DNA of 64,000 bases from Candidatus Delongbacteria bacterium. GTDB taxonomy: Bacteria; CAIWAD01. The stretch is from positions 124,001 through 188,000 of the forward strand of contig JACKCN010000004.1 of assembly GCA_020634015.1 (NCBI GenBank). The letters are read 5' to 3'. The notes beneath the pieces are model-generated. The model ran no database searches and had not been told where the DNA came from. It was given only the letters and a program-made list of their open reading frames with translations. Made by a program: the position numbers and the translations under genes. Below, in pieces: positions 45,952-55,432 of this stretch; positions within the stretch are counted from its first letter, which is position 1, and the number at the start of each line of letters is the position of its first letter.

Positions 45952-47130
45952 TCAGGCCGAGAATCGTGGGACGCGCTGGCTGATGCCGGTGAGGATCTCC
46001 CAGGGAATCGTATCCGCCCAGGACGCCAGTTCCTCGATGCGGATTTCCTGCTGGCCCTGGCGCCCCACCAGCACCACCTCGTCGCCATTGTAGGCTGTGC
46101 CGTCGGGCCCCAGGTCCACCATCAGCTGGTCCATGCAGATACTGCCCGCCACCGGATAGCGGCGCCCCCGGATCAGGACCTGGGCCTTGCCGCTCATGGC
46201 ACGGCGATAGCCGTCTCCATACCCGACGGGCACGGTCACCACGCGCGTATCACGCCCGGGCCGGTAGCGGTGTCCGTAGGAAATGCCCTGGCCGGCGGCA
46301 ACACCCTTGTAGTACACCACTCGGGAGGTCCAGCCCAGTACGGGTTCCAGTTCCGGAAGCTCGAGCTCCATCCCCTGCTCGGGCCAGACCCCGTAGAGCA
46401 GCAGTCCGGGGCGAGCCAGTTCCAGACGCCCGGCACTCTGGCGGGCCAGCCGGAGGCAGCCCAGCGAGTTGCCCAGGTGCCAGCGGCAGCCAGCGGGCAG
46501 CAGACCCCGGCAGCGGGATTCCAGCTCAAGGAAAACGGCAAGGGGCTGTTCGAGCAGTCGACGATCGGCCGAGTCGGCATTGGCCAGATGGCTGTACACG
46601 CCGCGGATCTCCAGCCGATCCAGACCGGCGGCCTTTTCGATGAAGGCCGGCGCGTTGGCCGCATGCACGCCGATGCGCTCCATGTCCACATCCACTTTCA
46701 GGTGCACGGGGGCCCTGCGCCCGGCCAGTTCCGGATCCTGGCTGAGGACGGCCTGGATCTGCTCCGCCTTGTGCAGGGACGACACGGTGAACTCCAGGTC
46801 GTGATCCAGATACTCGCGGATCTGGTAATCCACCAACCCACCCATCACCAGAATCGGCAGCCGCAGGCCCGCCCGGCGCAGCAGAATGCCCTCCTCGAGG
46901 AAACCGACGGCCAGCCCGCCAGCCCCGGCGGCTTCCAGAGCCTGGCTCACAGGCAGTATGCCATGGCCATAGGCGTTGGCCTTCACCACGGGATACAATC
47001 CAGCGGGTCCCAGACCGCTGGCGCGGGCCAGCCGGGCGAAGTTGCGGGTGAGGGCCTGCAGGTCCACCTGCACGCGCGTGGGTCTGAGCGGCAGCGAGCC
47101 ATCGCTCTCGAAGGAGTAACCGTCCAGCAT
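45952..47130 (-). CDS. alr: Alanine racemase
   Basis: The 392-residue PLP enzyme makes D-alanine for peptidoglycan. The PLP lysine is in LYPVVKANAYGHG; MERIGVH and VYSHLANAD are barrel motifs, the catalytic Tyr is in ISYGHRY and SICMDQLMVDLG follows. ATG 47130 overlaps the stop of the upstream metallopeptidase gene by 1 nt (TGATG), so expression is coupled to an envelope protein. Confidence 0.96.
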   Translation of the reverse strand: MLDGYSFESDGSLPLRPTRVQVDLQALTRNFARLARASGLGPAGLYPVVKANAYGHGILPVSQALEAAGAGGLAVGFLEEGILLRRAGLRLPILVMGGLVDYQIREYLDHDLEFTVSSLHKAEQIQAVLSQDPELAGRRAPVHLKVDVDMERIGVHAANAPAFIEKAAGLDRLEIRGVYSHLANADSADRRLLEQPLAVFLELESRCRGLLPAGCRWHLGNSLGCLRLARQSAGRLELARPGLLLYGVWPEQGMELELPELEPVLGWTSRVVYYKGVAAGQGISYGHRYRPGRDTRVVTVPVGYGDGYRRAMSGKAQVLIRGRRYPVAGSICMDQLMVDLGPDGTAYNGDEVVLVGRQGQQEIRIEELASWADTIPWEILTGISQRVPRFSA

Positions 47131-50015
47131 CAGAAGGGCCTTCCCAGATGGAACTTCCAGTACCAGCGCCCGGCATCCCCGCGGTCCAACCACTCCAGCT
47201 TGTTGCCGGCATAGCCACCGGCAAGACTGAACAGGGTCGAACCGCTGCCGCGCAGACCCAGTTGCAATTCAAGCCCGCTGGTCCACAGCGAAAGCGGATC
47301 CTTGAGTCCCGCGCCCAGGCGTTCACGGTGGGCAAGCTGACCCAGATCGGCGAAGGTCGCCAGGTTGAGGCGGCCATTGCGCAGGCCGACCAGATTGAAG
47401 ACGTCAGGCGCTCCAAGTGTCTGGCGCAGTTCGATGGTGGAGTACAGCACACGATCGGCAGCCAGATCGCGGTTCAGGCCACGCAGGCGCCAGAGTGGTC
47501 CCAGTGGGGCTTCGGCCAGAGGACTGCCCAGCTGGCTCAGCTCGGCGAGAGGTTCCAGCAGCGGATCGGCGCCCAGTCCCAGGCTGCGCCAGGTGTCCTT
47601 GCGGCCCGAGAGCACCTGTGCCCCTGCCAGTGCCACCAGCTTGAGTGAGGGCAGGAAAGTGGGCTGGATCCTGTACACCTGCAGAGTCAGCAGATTCACG
47701 TTTTCGTCGCCATTCAACCAAGGACGCAGCAGGGCGCCCTCGATGCTCAGGCCATGAGCCCAGTCGGGCCAGAGCCGCGAGAGCCGGTCCGCGGGTGCCG
47801 AGGACCACTGCAGACTGCCCGCCACCCGGCTGCTGCGCCCGCCTTGTGGTAGGGGCCGTTCGCCTCCTGTGAAGACCAGATCCGAGGCTTCGGTGTCCTC
47901 CACGCGCAGACCCAGACCCGCGGCCAGACTGCCACGCAGTCCGAGAGGATACTGCCACTTGTGCCGCGCCCAGACTTCCAGCGAGCTGCTGCTCAGCTCC
48001 TCCAGCTGACCATCGTACACGGTGAACGCCGGATCCCAGTGCCAGGAGCCGTTCAGGCCCAGCACCCACGAGGTCTGGAGGTTGCTCAGACTGAAGCCGT
48101 AGCCGCCGTCCAGGCTGTGTCCGTCGGTTGCCGCGCCGTAGAGACTGAGGGTATTGTGTGCCAGCGGATCCATCAGCACCAGCAGACCGGCCACCCCGCC
48201 CGGCAAGGGCAGCACCAGCCCGAAGAAGGGCTGCAGCTCGCTGGCCCGGTAGCGACGGTCGCCAAGCACTTCGGTCGTGGGTGCCGGGTCATCTGGCACA
48301 CGGATTTCGGGAAGCTGTTCGCGCCAGGCCGTGTAGCGGGGCTGGATCACGGCTGCGGCAGCCCGGGCCTCACGCGCGGCCTGCACCAGCAGCGGTCGAC
48401 TGACGCCCGCCGAATCCAGAGCCAGGCCGATCACGACGCGCTCTCGGCCCGCCGCGCGGCTGGCACTCCAGAGCCCTTCACCACTGAGGCTCAATGGGCG
48501 GCTACGGCCCGCCAGATCCAGTTCCTGCAGGTTGGCCCGATAGTCCTGGAACACGGTGCAGACCAGGCTGCTGTCCCCCAGCCAGACGGGCTGGCGCTGG
48601 TCCAGAGAATCCGCAGCCAGGCGCCGGGCTCTGCCGGTGGCGCGCTCGACCAGGAAGATGTCCTTGCGTTGATGATCGTCGTCCACGGCCACCGCCAGCA
48701 GACCTCCGTCGGGAGAAAAGACGGGCGACATCATCTGCCAGCCGGGCCCCGGATCCCAGAGCGCGCTCCAGGCCGCATCTCCTTCGTTGATGGCGGCCTC
48801 CGGCGACTCACACAGCTCCAGACGATGGCGACCTTCCAGAGTGCGGATGCAGACCAGAGCTCCATCGGGCGCCAAAGCCGGATCCTGGGCTCTCCGCCAG
48901 CGAGTCAGCCGCGTACGCTCGCCGCTGGCCAGCTCCAGTCTCCAGAGGTCCGTCAGGCGTGAGCCATGACGATCGATGCCCCAGCGGTCGTACACCACCT
49001 GAGCGCCATCGGCCGAGATGCTGGCCGTGCCCTTGAGCGGACCGGAGTCCAGTTGTTGGCTCCGGGCCAGGCTGTCGCAGGCGATGCGGTACAGGCCATT
49101 CTCAAGCTGGGTGGTGCGAGTCCGGCCCACAGCCAACCAGGCGCTCGAGTCGGGCAGCTGGCCCAGCCAGGCGATGCGGGCCATGGGCAGAGTCACACGC
49201 CGGCCGATCTCGTCCAGTGGCTCGCCGGCCACCAGTTCTGCGTTGTAGACCCCGTTCATCAGTCGGGTCCACTCCTCCTCGAAGTTCTCGAGGCTCTGGC
49301 CTGTACAGGCCTTGAAGGCACGCTTGAAATCGTAGGTCTTCAGCGGGGAAGCGCGCCAGTTGCAGATCCTGACCAGGGTGCTGTCGCCGTCGCGCCAGGC
49401 CAGGTAGAGCACGCGGGCATAGCCGGCGTCGTGGGCATCGCTGGCCGGCAGACGGCGATCGAGACTCTCGGCACGCAGGTCCCGGTCGGAACGCAGCGTG
49501 TTCCAGTTTTCGGTGTAGTACTCGGCCAGACCCTCGAGCCACCAGGCGGGAACTCCGGCCAGTGCCAGCCCGCTGAGTCCGCGCCAGTCGTGCATGGCCT
49601 CCATGGCCACCACGTGCTGGAACTCATGCGCGATGACCTGGCGCAGCCACTCGCGTCGCTGGGAGAAGTGGCGCACATAGTCGTTCTGGTTGACCCAGAT
49701 CGACATCCGGCCGGGCACGGCGAACCCATTGACGATCTGGTCCACATCGGTGATCGCCAGCTCCGTGCGCCGCCGGGGCTCCACGCCCAGCTGGCGGGTC
49801 ACCGGCTCCCAGACCTGCTCGGCCACATCCGCACAGGCCCGGGCCGTCTCTTCCAGTCCCACGGGGTAATGCACGCGGAAGTGCTCGGTGCTGAGGGTGC
49901 GCCAGCGCAGCTCGCCATGGTTCTCGCCGGTCATCAGCTGGAACATGGCCGAGGCGCGCGGCACACTCCCACAGGCAAGCAGGCAGAGCAGAAAACAGAG
50001 AAAGCGGATCGGCAT
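47130..50015 (-). CDS. Metallopeptidase (MA clan-like) fused to beta-propeller and outer-membrane barrel
   Basis: The 961-residue exported protein starts at ATG 50015 with AGGA upstream. After the signal peptide, residues 30-260 look like a gluzincin peptidase: HEFQH in VIAHEFQHVVAMEAMH (about 130) and the downstream third-ligand motif EGLAEYYTENW (about 163). Residues 270-560 contain TolB/WD40-like propeller blades (SPVFSPDGGLLAVAVDDD, DPALAPDGALVCIRTLEG). The C-terminal 370 residues are amphipathic strands ending in WYWKFHLGRPF, with a terminal Phe, like a BamA/surface-antigen-type barrel. The protease could therefore be displayed on its own barrel. The substrate is unknown. Confidence 0.85.
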   Translation of the reverse strand: MPIRFLCFLLCLLACGSVPRASAMFQLMTGENHGELRWRTLSTEHFRVHYPVGLEETARACADVAEQVWEPVTRQLGVEPRRRTELAITDVDQIVNGFAVPGRMSIWVNQNDYVRHFSQRREWLRQVIAHEFQHVVAMEAMHDWRGLSGLALAGVPAWWLEGLAEYYTENWNTLRSDRDLRAESLDRRLPASDAHDAGYARVLYLAWRDGDSTLVRICNWRASPLKTYDFKRAFKACTGQSLENFEEEWTRLMNGVYNAELVAGEPLDEIGRRVTLPMARIAWLGQLPDSSAWLAVGRTRTTQLENGLYRIACDSLARSQQLDSGPLKGTASISADGAQVVYDRWGIDRHGSRLTDLWRLELASGERTRLTRWRRAQDPALAPDGALVCIRTLEGRHRLELCESPEAAINEGDAAWSALWDPGPGWQMMSPVFSPDGGLLAVAVDDDHQRKDIFLVERATGRARRLAADSLDQRQPVWLGDSSLVCTVFQDYRANLQELDLAGRSRPLSLSGEGLWSASRAAGRERVVIGLALDSAGVSRPLLVQAAREARAAAAVIQPRYTAWREQLPEIRVPDDPAPTTEVLGDRRYRASELQPFFGLVLPLPGGVAGLLVLMDPLAHNTLSLYGAATDGHSLDGGYGFSLSNLQTSWVLGLNGSWHWDPAFTVYDGQLEELSSSSLEVWARHKWQYPLGLRGSLAAGLGLRVEDTEASDLVFTGGERPLPQGGRSSRVAGSLQWSSAPADRLSRLWPDWAHGLSIEGALLRPWLNGDENVNLLTLQVYRIQPTFLPSLKLVALAGAQVLSGRKDTWRSLGLGADPLLEPLAELSQLGSPLAEAPLGPLWRLRGLNRDLAADRVLYSTIELRQTLGAPDVFNLVGLRNGRLNLATFADLGQLAHRERLGAGLKDPLSLWTSGLELQLGLRGSGSTLFSLAGGYAGNKLEWLDRGDAGRWYWKFHLGRPF

Positions 50016-50023
50016 GCGGGGTC

Positions 50024-52288
50024 CTATCGTATCACGGAAATCCGGCGCTGCTCGTGTTTGTCGGCACTTTCAAGATCCAGCAGGTAACTGCCGGAAGCCA
50101 GTCCCGAGAGCTCCAGGCGCAAGGGGTGCACGCCGCGCCCCGGAGCAGCCGAGCCGGTCAGTACGCGGCTTCCGTCAAGAGAGTGCAGGGCCCAGCGCAC
50201 GGGTCCCGCCTGCTCCATCTGCAACAGCAGGGTCAGTGCATCGCTGGCCGGATTGGGCCAGGGCTCCTCCGCCAGCAGCCCGGGCACACTGCTGCGCAAA
50301 CCAGTCTCGCCGGAGAGCAGGCTGGCCTGGAGCACACGGTCCGCGTCCAGCAACTGCAGGCGGTAGCGCACCACGTCGCCGGGCAGCAGGCCCGTGTCCA
50401 CACGCTGATGCAGACCCACCTCAGCGGTCAGACTGTCCAGCAGGATCTCGTCGCTGCCGCTGACTCGCCAGAGCCGCTGGATGCCACCGTCCAGTCCGGA
50501 GTTCAATCGCCAGCTGAGCCGGATCTCGTCCAGGGTCGGTGTCACGATGAAGGCCGAGAATCCACCCAGAGCCTGATCCATCAGCTCGGGCAGCCAGAGC
50601 AGGCCGCGCCCTGCCTGAGGTGTGTAGTCCACGCCTGTTTCCGCCAGCAGGGCCATCGCTTCCGCGGGCCCCAGTTCGGGACGGGCTTCCAGCAGCAGGG
50701 CCAGTCCACCGGCCATGGCAGGAGCCGCCATGCTGGTACCCTGCAACAACCAGTAGTCGCCACTGGGGTGGACCCGGTCCAGACTGGCCGACGCCGCGTC
50801 ACTCAAGGGCGCGAAGATGCCCTGCCCGGGCATCAGCAGATGGGGCAGTTCCCTGCCGTCCACACGCGGGCCCCAGCCGCTGAACAGGCTGGGCAGCCCC
50901 ACGCGCGAACTGCCCGAGTACTGGCGGCTGCCCGCCTGGCTCAACCAGTCCCAGCGACTCACGTAGGAACCCACGCTGATCGCGCTGTCGGCCGTGGCGG
51001 GCATGCCGATGGTGTGCTCGCTGACCGGACTGGCGAAGGCCAGCGCACGCCCCCAGGCCTGCACGGTGCGCGAGCCTGCCTGGCTGTGCGAGATGCGCAG
51101 ACGCCACTCGCCCGGAGAACTGGAGGTGACCAGCTCCAGCATGCATTCCCAGTCCTGGGTACGGTGTGCGGGTTGGGGAAAGGTGATGGTGGTGCCATTG
51201 TAGACGCGCGAGGCCCCGGGACCGAACGAGGTGCCGTCAGGCGCGATCAGACTCAGGCTGGGGCCATCCGTGGAACTCACGTAGGCCGCCAGCTGGGCCG
51301 TGGCCTGTCCTTCGGGTGTGAAGGCCAGCTCGATGCTCTGGCCATAACCCGCCTCGCTGTGAATCCCGGTCACCGCATTGTTGCCCGCCGCCACGCAGAG
51401 CAGGCGTCCCGGGCCGGTGAGGTCGCTCAGTTCCTGCTCGAACCAGGAACTGCCGTCGTGGGGGCCGATGTGTGATTCGAGACTGAGATTGACCACGGCG
51501 GGCAGGTCCCGCGACTGGGCCTGCTGAAAGACCCACTGCACGCCTGACAGCACGTCGGATTCCAGAAAGGTGGTCCGCACGATCAGGAGATTGGCCTGTG
51601 GAGCGAAGCCGCCGAACTGCCCCTGCGAGGCCAGTCCACTGCCCGCGGCAATGCCGGCCACGTGGGTCCCGTGTCCGTTGTCGTCGCGGTTGGGCACGCT
51701 GCCGGCGTCCAGCTCGGCCTGACTCCAGACACGCCCTTCCACCTGGTCCCAATAGGCCAGAATGCGTGTATGCCCCTGGGCATCGCGGAAGTCCGGATGA
51801 CTGGGGTCGATGCCCGTATCCACCATGCCCACCACGACACCGGCACCACTCAGCCCCAGACTGCCACTGGTTCCCGGCAGCACGAACTCCGCCCCTGTGG
51901 CGATGCGGGCTTCATCCAGAGCGGGCTGGCAACGTTCGACCGAACCGGGTTCCAGTCCGGGGTTGGCCTTCAGCAGAGCACGCAGCTCGGCCTCGTCCAG
52001 TGCCCAGACCGCGCCACGGGTGCCCCGGAATGTGCGCTGACTGCTGCCCGGCAACGCGGCAAGAGCAACGCCGGCTCCGGGATCGGGCAACCAGTAGAGA
52101 TGGTGCAGTTGCGGGGAGGTCTGGCTCTGGCGCAGCCACTGCAGGCCGGCTCGACCGGTCAGGGACTCGGGTCCGGTGGGCGTGATGCGGTCCGGAGAAG
52201 CCATCAGTACCGCCGGAATCAGCAGGGCCGCAGCCCAGGCCACGCTCAGTCGCGCGCGGCCTCGAGGGTGTCGCAGATGGTTCGGCAA
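50024..52288 (-). CDS. Secreted subtilisin-like (S8) serine protease, second copy
   Basis: The 754-residue exported protease has a complete triad: Asp in GMVDTGIDPSHPDF (about 158), His in DDNGHGTHVAGIAAG (about 208) and Ser in LLQGTSMAAPAMAGG (about 518). A large insert of about 200 residues between the oxyanion Asn (VAAGNNAV) and the Ser suggests a Bacteroides-type subtilase. It ends with a tail-like domain (EEPWPNPASDALTLLLQM through SGSYLLDLES). TTG 52288 is preferred because it supplies the positive n-region (RHPRGRAR) before the hydrophobic core WAAALLIPAVLMA, although it overlaps miaA by 43 nt; a GTG at 52243 would remove it. Confidence 0.9.
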   Translation of the reverse strand: MPNHLRHPRGRARLSVAWAAALLIPAVLMASPDRITPTGPESLTGRAGLQWLRQSQTSPQLHHLYWLPDPGAGVALAALPGSSQRTFRGTRGAVWALDEAELRALLKANPGLEPGSVERCQPALDEARIATGAEFVLPGTSGSLGLSGAGVVVGMVDTGIDPSHPDFRDAQGHTRILAYWDQVEGRVWSQAELDAGSVPNRDDNGHGTHVAGIAAGSGLASQGQFGGFAPQANLLIVRTTFLESDVLSGVQWVFQQAQSRDLPAVVNLSLESHIGPHDGSSWFEQELSDLTGPGRLLCVAAGNNAVTGIHSEAGYGQSIELAFTPEGQATAQLAAYVSSTDGPSLSLIAPDGTSFGPGASRVYNGTTITFPQPAHRTQDWECMLELVTSSSPGEWRLRISHSQAGSRTVQAWGRALAFASPVSEHTIGMPATADSAISVGSYVSRWDWLSQAGSRQYSGSSRVGLPSLFSGWGPRVDGRELPHLLMPGQGIFAPLSDAASASLDRVHPSGDYWLLQGTSMAAPAMAGGLALLLEARPELGPAEAMALLAETGVDYTPQAGRGLLWLPELMDQALGGFSAFIVTPTLDEIRLSWRLNSGLDGGIQRLWRVSGSDEILLDSLTAEVGLHQRVDTGLLPGDVVRYRLQLLDADRVLQASLLSGETGLRSSVPGLLAEEPWPNPASDALTLLLQMEQAGPVRWALHSLDGSRVLTGSAAPGRGVHPLRLELSGLASGSYLLDLESADKHEQRRISVIR

Positions 52289-53190
52289 AGGGTCTCTTCA
52301 TCCTGTTTGTGATCCAGGCTGCGGGTCCGTCCTTCCCGCCCCAGGGCCTTGAACCAGGTCAACTGCTTGCGCGCATAGCGCCGTGTGTTGCGGTAGACGC
52401 GCTCTTCAAGTGTGTCGCGGCCGATGCGTCCCTCAAGGAAGTCGCGAATGTCCTGAACGCCCACGGAACTGAGTGCCTGGCTTGTCTCAGGCACTCCGGC
52501 CTTCAGCAGGGCCTCGACTTCCTCGATCATGCCTCCGGCCAGCATGGCTTTCAGGCGCCTGTGCAGTCGCCCGGTCAGGGCTTCCAGCGGCGTGTCCAGC
52601 ACGAAGAGCAGGGGCCTGACCGTCGCGGGGCGCCGCAGGCTCTGCAGGGCCTGGCTGGCCGGCAGGCCGGTTGCCAGACAGATTTCCAGATGGCGACGCA
52701 GCTTGCTGACATCGTTCACGCTGATCCACGACGCCTCGGGGTCCAGGGCCAGCAGGCGTGCGCGCAGGGCGTCGGGGCCTTCGCTCTCGAGCCACTCAAG
52801 GACCTGAGCCCGCAGCTCGGGCGCGGGACTCACGCGTTCCTCCACCGGATCGATGAAGGCCCGGATGTAGAACACGCTGCCGCCACTCATCAGAAAGGCC
52901 GGGGAACGTGGGGGGCCGCCCTCGATCAATTCACAGCAACTGCGGCAGAAGTCCCCCGCACTCACGGTGTCCAGTGGGTCGTGGCTGCCCACCAGGTGAT
53001 GGGGCACCCTGCGCAGCATATCGGCGTCGGGGGCTGCGGTGGCCACCTCGAGCCCGCGAAAGAGCTGGCGGCTGTCGGCATTGAGGATCTCCAGTCCAAG
53101 GCGTTCGGCTACCCGCAGTGCCAGGCTGGACTTGCCGCTGCCCGTGGGCCCGGTCAGGATGGGCAGCAGCGGCAGGGGCGCCTGGCTCAT
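52246..53190 (-). CDS. miaA: tRNA dimethylallyltransferase, copy 2
   Basis: The 314-residue second MiaA has the P-loop ILTGPTGSGKSSLALRVA, ILNADSRQLFRGLEVATAAP, VPHHLVGSHDP and RRYARKQLTWFKAL, which match the family blocks. The GGTGLY motif reads GGSVFY. It lies 4 nt after mutL, the classic mutL-miaA order. Divergence from the copy at 33647-34600 is high, so the two are not a recent duplication. They may modify different tRNAs, or one may have another role. Confidence 0.92.
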   Translation of the reverse strand: MSQAPLPLLPILTGPTGSGKSSLALRVAERLGLEILNADSRQLFRGLEVATAAPDADMLRRVPHHLVGSHDPLDTVSAGDFCRSCCELIEGGPPRSPAFLMSGGSVFYIRAFIDPVEERVSPAPELRAQVLEWLESEGPDALRARLLALDPEASWISVNDVSKLRRHLEICLATGLPASQALQSLRRPATVRPLLFVLDTPLEALTGRLHRRLKAMLAGGMIEEVEALLKAGVPETSQALSSVGVQDIRDFLEGRIGRDTLEERVYRNTRRYARKQLTWFKALGREGRTRSLDHKQDEETLCRTICDTLEAARD

Positions 53191-53194
53191 GCCC

Positions 53195-55132
53195 TCAGCT
53201 CCGGCCGAAACGGCGGTTGAGTTCCTGAAGCCCCAGGTTGATCACCACCGGGCGGCCATGGGGGCAGGTGAACGGTTGCTGGCAACTGAAGAGTGAGTCC
53301 AGCAGGCTGCGGATTTCGGTGTCGGAAAGGGGCTGGCCCGCCTTGATCGCCGCCTTGCAGGCGACCGAGGCCGCCATGGCCTGCAGCGGGTCGGGCATGG
53401 AACTGGAATAGATCCGGTACTGGTCCAGAATGTCTGCCACCAGACCCTCGGGATGGGTGCGGCCCAGATCGGCGGGGATGCCGGTCACGCGCACCTGGCC
53501 CTCCTCCATTTCCATCTCGAAGCCCATGTCGAAGAGCATGGGCAGCACTTCCTCGAAGAGCAGCTGATCGGTGTTGTCCAGCTCCAGATCCAGCGGAAAG
53601 AGCAGGCGCTGGCTGGTGCCGTTGTGGCGGTGCATGGCGGTGTGCACACGCTCGTACAGCACACGCTCGTGGGCCGCGTGCTGGTCGATGATCACGACTC
53701 CGCTGTCCACTTCCACGAAGAGATAGGTGTTGTGCAGTTGCAGGAATGGGCTGCGTCCCAGCCGGTCGCCTTCCATGCGCGAGCCACCTGCGTCGCCGGG
53801 AGGGCTTGCATGGAAACGCGCGACGGCCTGAGCACTGCTGCCCAGATACTCCTGAACACCCTGCTCGACGGCCCGGCTGTCGGCGGGGGCGCGGAACAGG
53901 TCTTCCTGGTTGCTGAAGGAGCGTGCCGCAGCGCCCACTCCGAACTCACCGCGGACCAGCCGCCCACCCGTGCGCTCACGCCCGGGAAAGCGCTCCGTCG
54001 GTCGGTCCGGCGAGCCGGGAGACCCCTCCTCAGTGGACGACACGGGGCGCGCCACAGTGATCTCGGGGCTCACGCCTTCTCCGCCCGGATTGAGGTCGAA
54101 GTTGCGCACGTTGCGCCCCGACAGCGCCTTGAGCACGGCCAGATTCACGCTGCGGTGGAAATAGTGCTCGTCCTCGAAACGCACTTCCTTCTTGGTGGGG
54201 TGCACGTTCACGTCCAGGCGCTGGGGGTCGACCTGCAGGAAGAGCAGGAAAAAGGGCACCTGGTCGCGCTCGAGGGTGTGGCCGTAGGCCGAGAAGACCG
54301 CATGGTTGAGCACGCGGCTGGTGATGGCACGACCGTTGACGTACAGGTACTGGTCGCCATGGCTGCGACGGAAGGTGTTCACCTTGCCCACATGACCCGT
54401 GATGCGGATGCCCGAATCGCGGTAGTCCACGGGCATCAGCCGCTGGGGCATGTCGTCGCCAAAGATCTGTGTCACCCGCGTGGCGTCGTCGCCGGCGGGC
54501 CAGTCCTCCAGTTCCTCCCCGTCGGAGATCAGGCGGAACGCCACGTCGGGCCGGGCCAGGGCCAGACGGCGCAGCAGCACCAGACAATGGCGCAGTTCGT
54601 TGCGGTTGCTGGTGAGAAACTTGCGCCGCACGGGCGTGGAATAGAACAGGTTGCGCACCGTGATCCGGGTGCCCTCGGCACAGGCCACCGGACTGATGTC
54701 CTTGATTTCCCCATTGGCCAGGCGGATCCGCAGGCCTTCGGGGTCCTGGGCTCGCCGGGTCTGCAGTTCCAGCCGCGACACACTGGCGATGGACGGCAGC
54801 GCTTCGCCGCGAAACCCCATGGTGGCCATGGTTTCCAGATCGTCAAAACTGCGCAGCTTGCTGGTCGCGTGACGCTCGAGGCAGAGCTGGGCATCCTCGG
54901 GGCTCATCCCGGATCCATTGTCCATGACCTGGATGAAGTTCTTGCCACCGGCTTCCAGAACCAGTTCCAGGCGTGTGGCTCCCGCATCCAGGGAGTTCTC
55001 GACCAGCTCCTTGAGCACGGAGGCCGGTCGTTCGATGACTTCCCCGGCGGCGATCTTGTTGATGATCGAATCAGGCAGGCGATTGATCAGGCCAGCTCCG
55101 GGAAGAGGGGCCGGATTCAGCGGTTCATTCAT
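53195..55132 (-). CDS. mutL: DNA mismatch repair protein MutL
   Basis: The 645-residue GHKL ATPase couples mismatch recognition by MutS to strand removal. The N-terminal ATPase motifs are intact: IINKIAAGEVIERPASVLKE, VENSLDAGA, VMDNGSGM, RHATSKL and GFRGEALPSI. In the C-terminal dimerisation domain DQHAAHERVLYE is the conserved DQHAAxER stretch. A DQHAx2Ex4E-type endonuclease motif is only partly supported, so nicking activity is uncertain. ATG 55132 overlaps the upstream small membrane-protein gene by 8 nt. Confidence 0.96.
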   Translation of the reverse strand: MNEPLNPAPLPGAGLINRLPDSIINKIAAGEVIERPASVLKELVENSLDAGATRLELVLEAGGKNFIQVMDNGSGMSPEDAQLCLERHATSKLRSFDDLETMATMGFRGEALPSIASVSRLELQTRRAQDPEGLRIRLANGEIKDISPVACAEGTRITVRNLFYSTPVRRKFLTSNRNELRHCLVLLRRLALARPDVAFRLISDGEELEDWPAGDDATRVTQIFGDDMPQRLMPVDYRDSGIRITGHVGKVNTFRRSHGDQYLYVNGRAITSRVLNHAVFSAYGHTLERDQVPFFLLFLQVDPQRLDVNVHPTKKEVRFEDEHYFHRSVNLAVLKALSGRNVRNFDLNPGGEGVSPEITVARPVSSTEEGSPGSPDRPTERFPGRERTGGRLVRGEFGVGAAARSFSNQEDLFRAPADSRAVEQGVQEYLGSSAQAVARFHASPPGDAGGSRMEGDRLGRSPFLQLHNTYLFVEVDSGVVIIDQHAAHERVLYERVHTAMHRHNGTSQRLLFPLDLELDNTDQLLFEEVLPMLFDMGFEMEMEEGQVRVTGIPADLGRTHPEGLVADILDQYRIYSSSMPDPLQAMAASVACKAAIKAGQPLSDTEIRSLLDSLFSCQQPFTCPHGRPVVINLGLQELNRRFGRS

Positions 55133-55385
55133 GGAGTTGCAAATCCTCGCTGCCAATTTGAACGGAGTCCAACCAGATGCTGCTGACAACCTCGGGAAAG
55201 AGATACCAGATCAGCAGCAGGCTCGCCACCGCGACCAGCAGCCAGCGTCGTGCGCTGCGCGCTCGGTCTTCCAGGCCTGAGCTGCGCCGGAATTTCAGCC
55301 GCTCGCGCAGTTCCTTCGGTGGCTCCTTGAGAAAGAATGGGGTGTAGCCGAAGGATCTTCGGGCTCTGGATGAACCGAACTTCAT
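55125..55385 (-). CDS. Small single-pass membrane protein of unknown function
   Basis: The 86-residue product starts at ATG 55385 behind GGGAGGG. A basic N-terminal half (KFGSSRARRSFGYTPFFLK, LKFRRSSG) precedes one hydrophobic helix (WLLVAVASLLLIWYLFPEVV) and an acidic tail, suggesting an inner-membrane protein with a cytoplasmic basic domain. No family was recognised. It overlaps mutL by 8 nt, so mutL translation may depend on it. Confidence 0.65.
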   Translation of the reverse strand: MKFGSSRARRSFGYTPFFLKEPPKELRERLKFRRSSGLEDRARSARRWLLVAVASLLLIWYLFPEVVSSIWLDSVQIGSEDLQLHE

Positions 55386-55432
55386 GCTGCCCTCCCTGCG
55401 TCAAGGTCGTCGCACATGGGCCCGACGACCTT

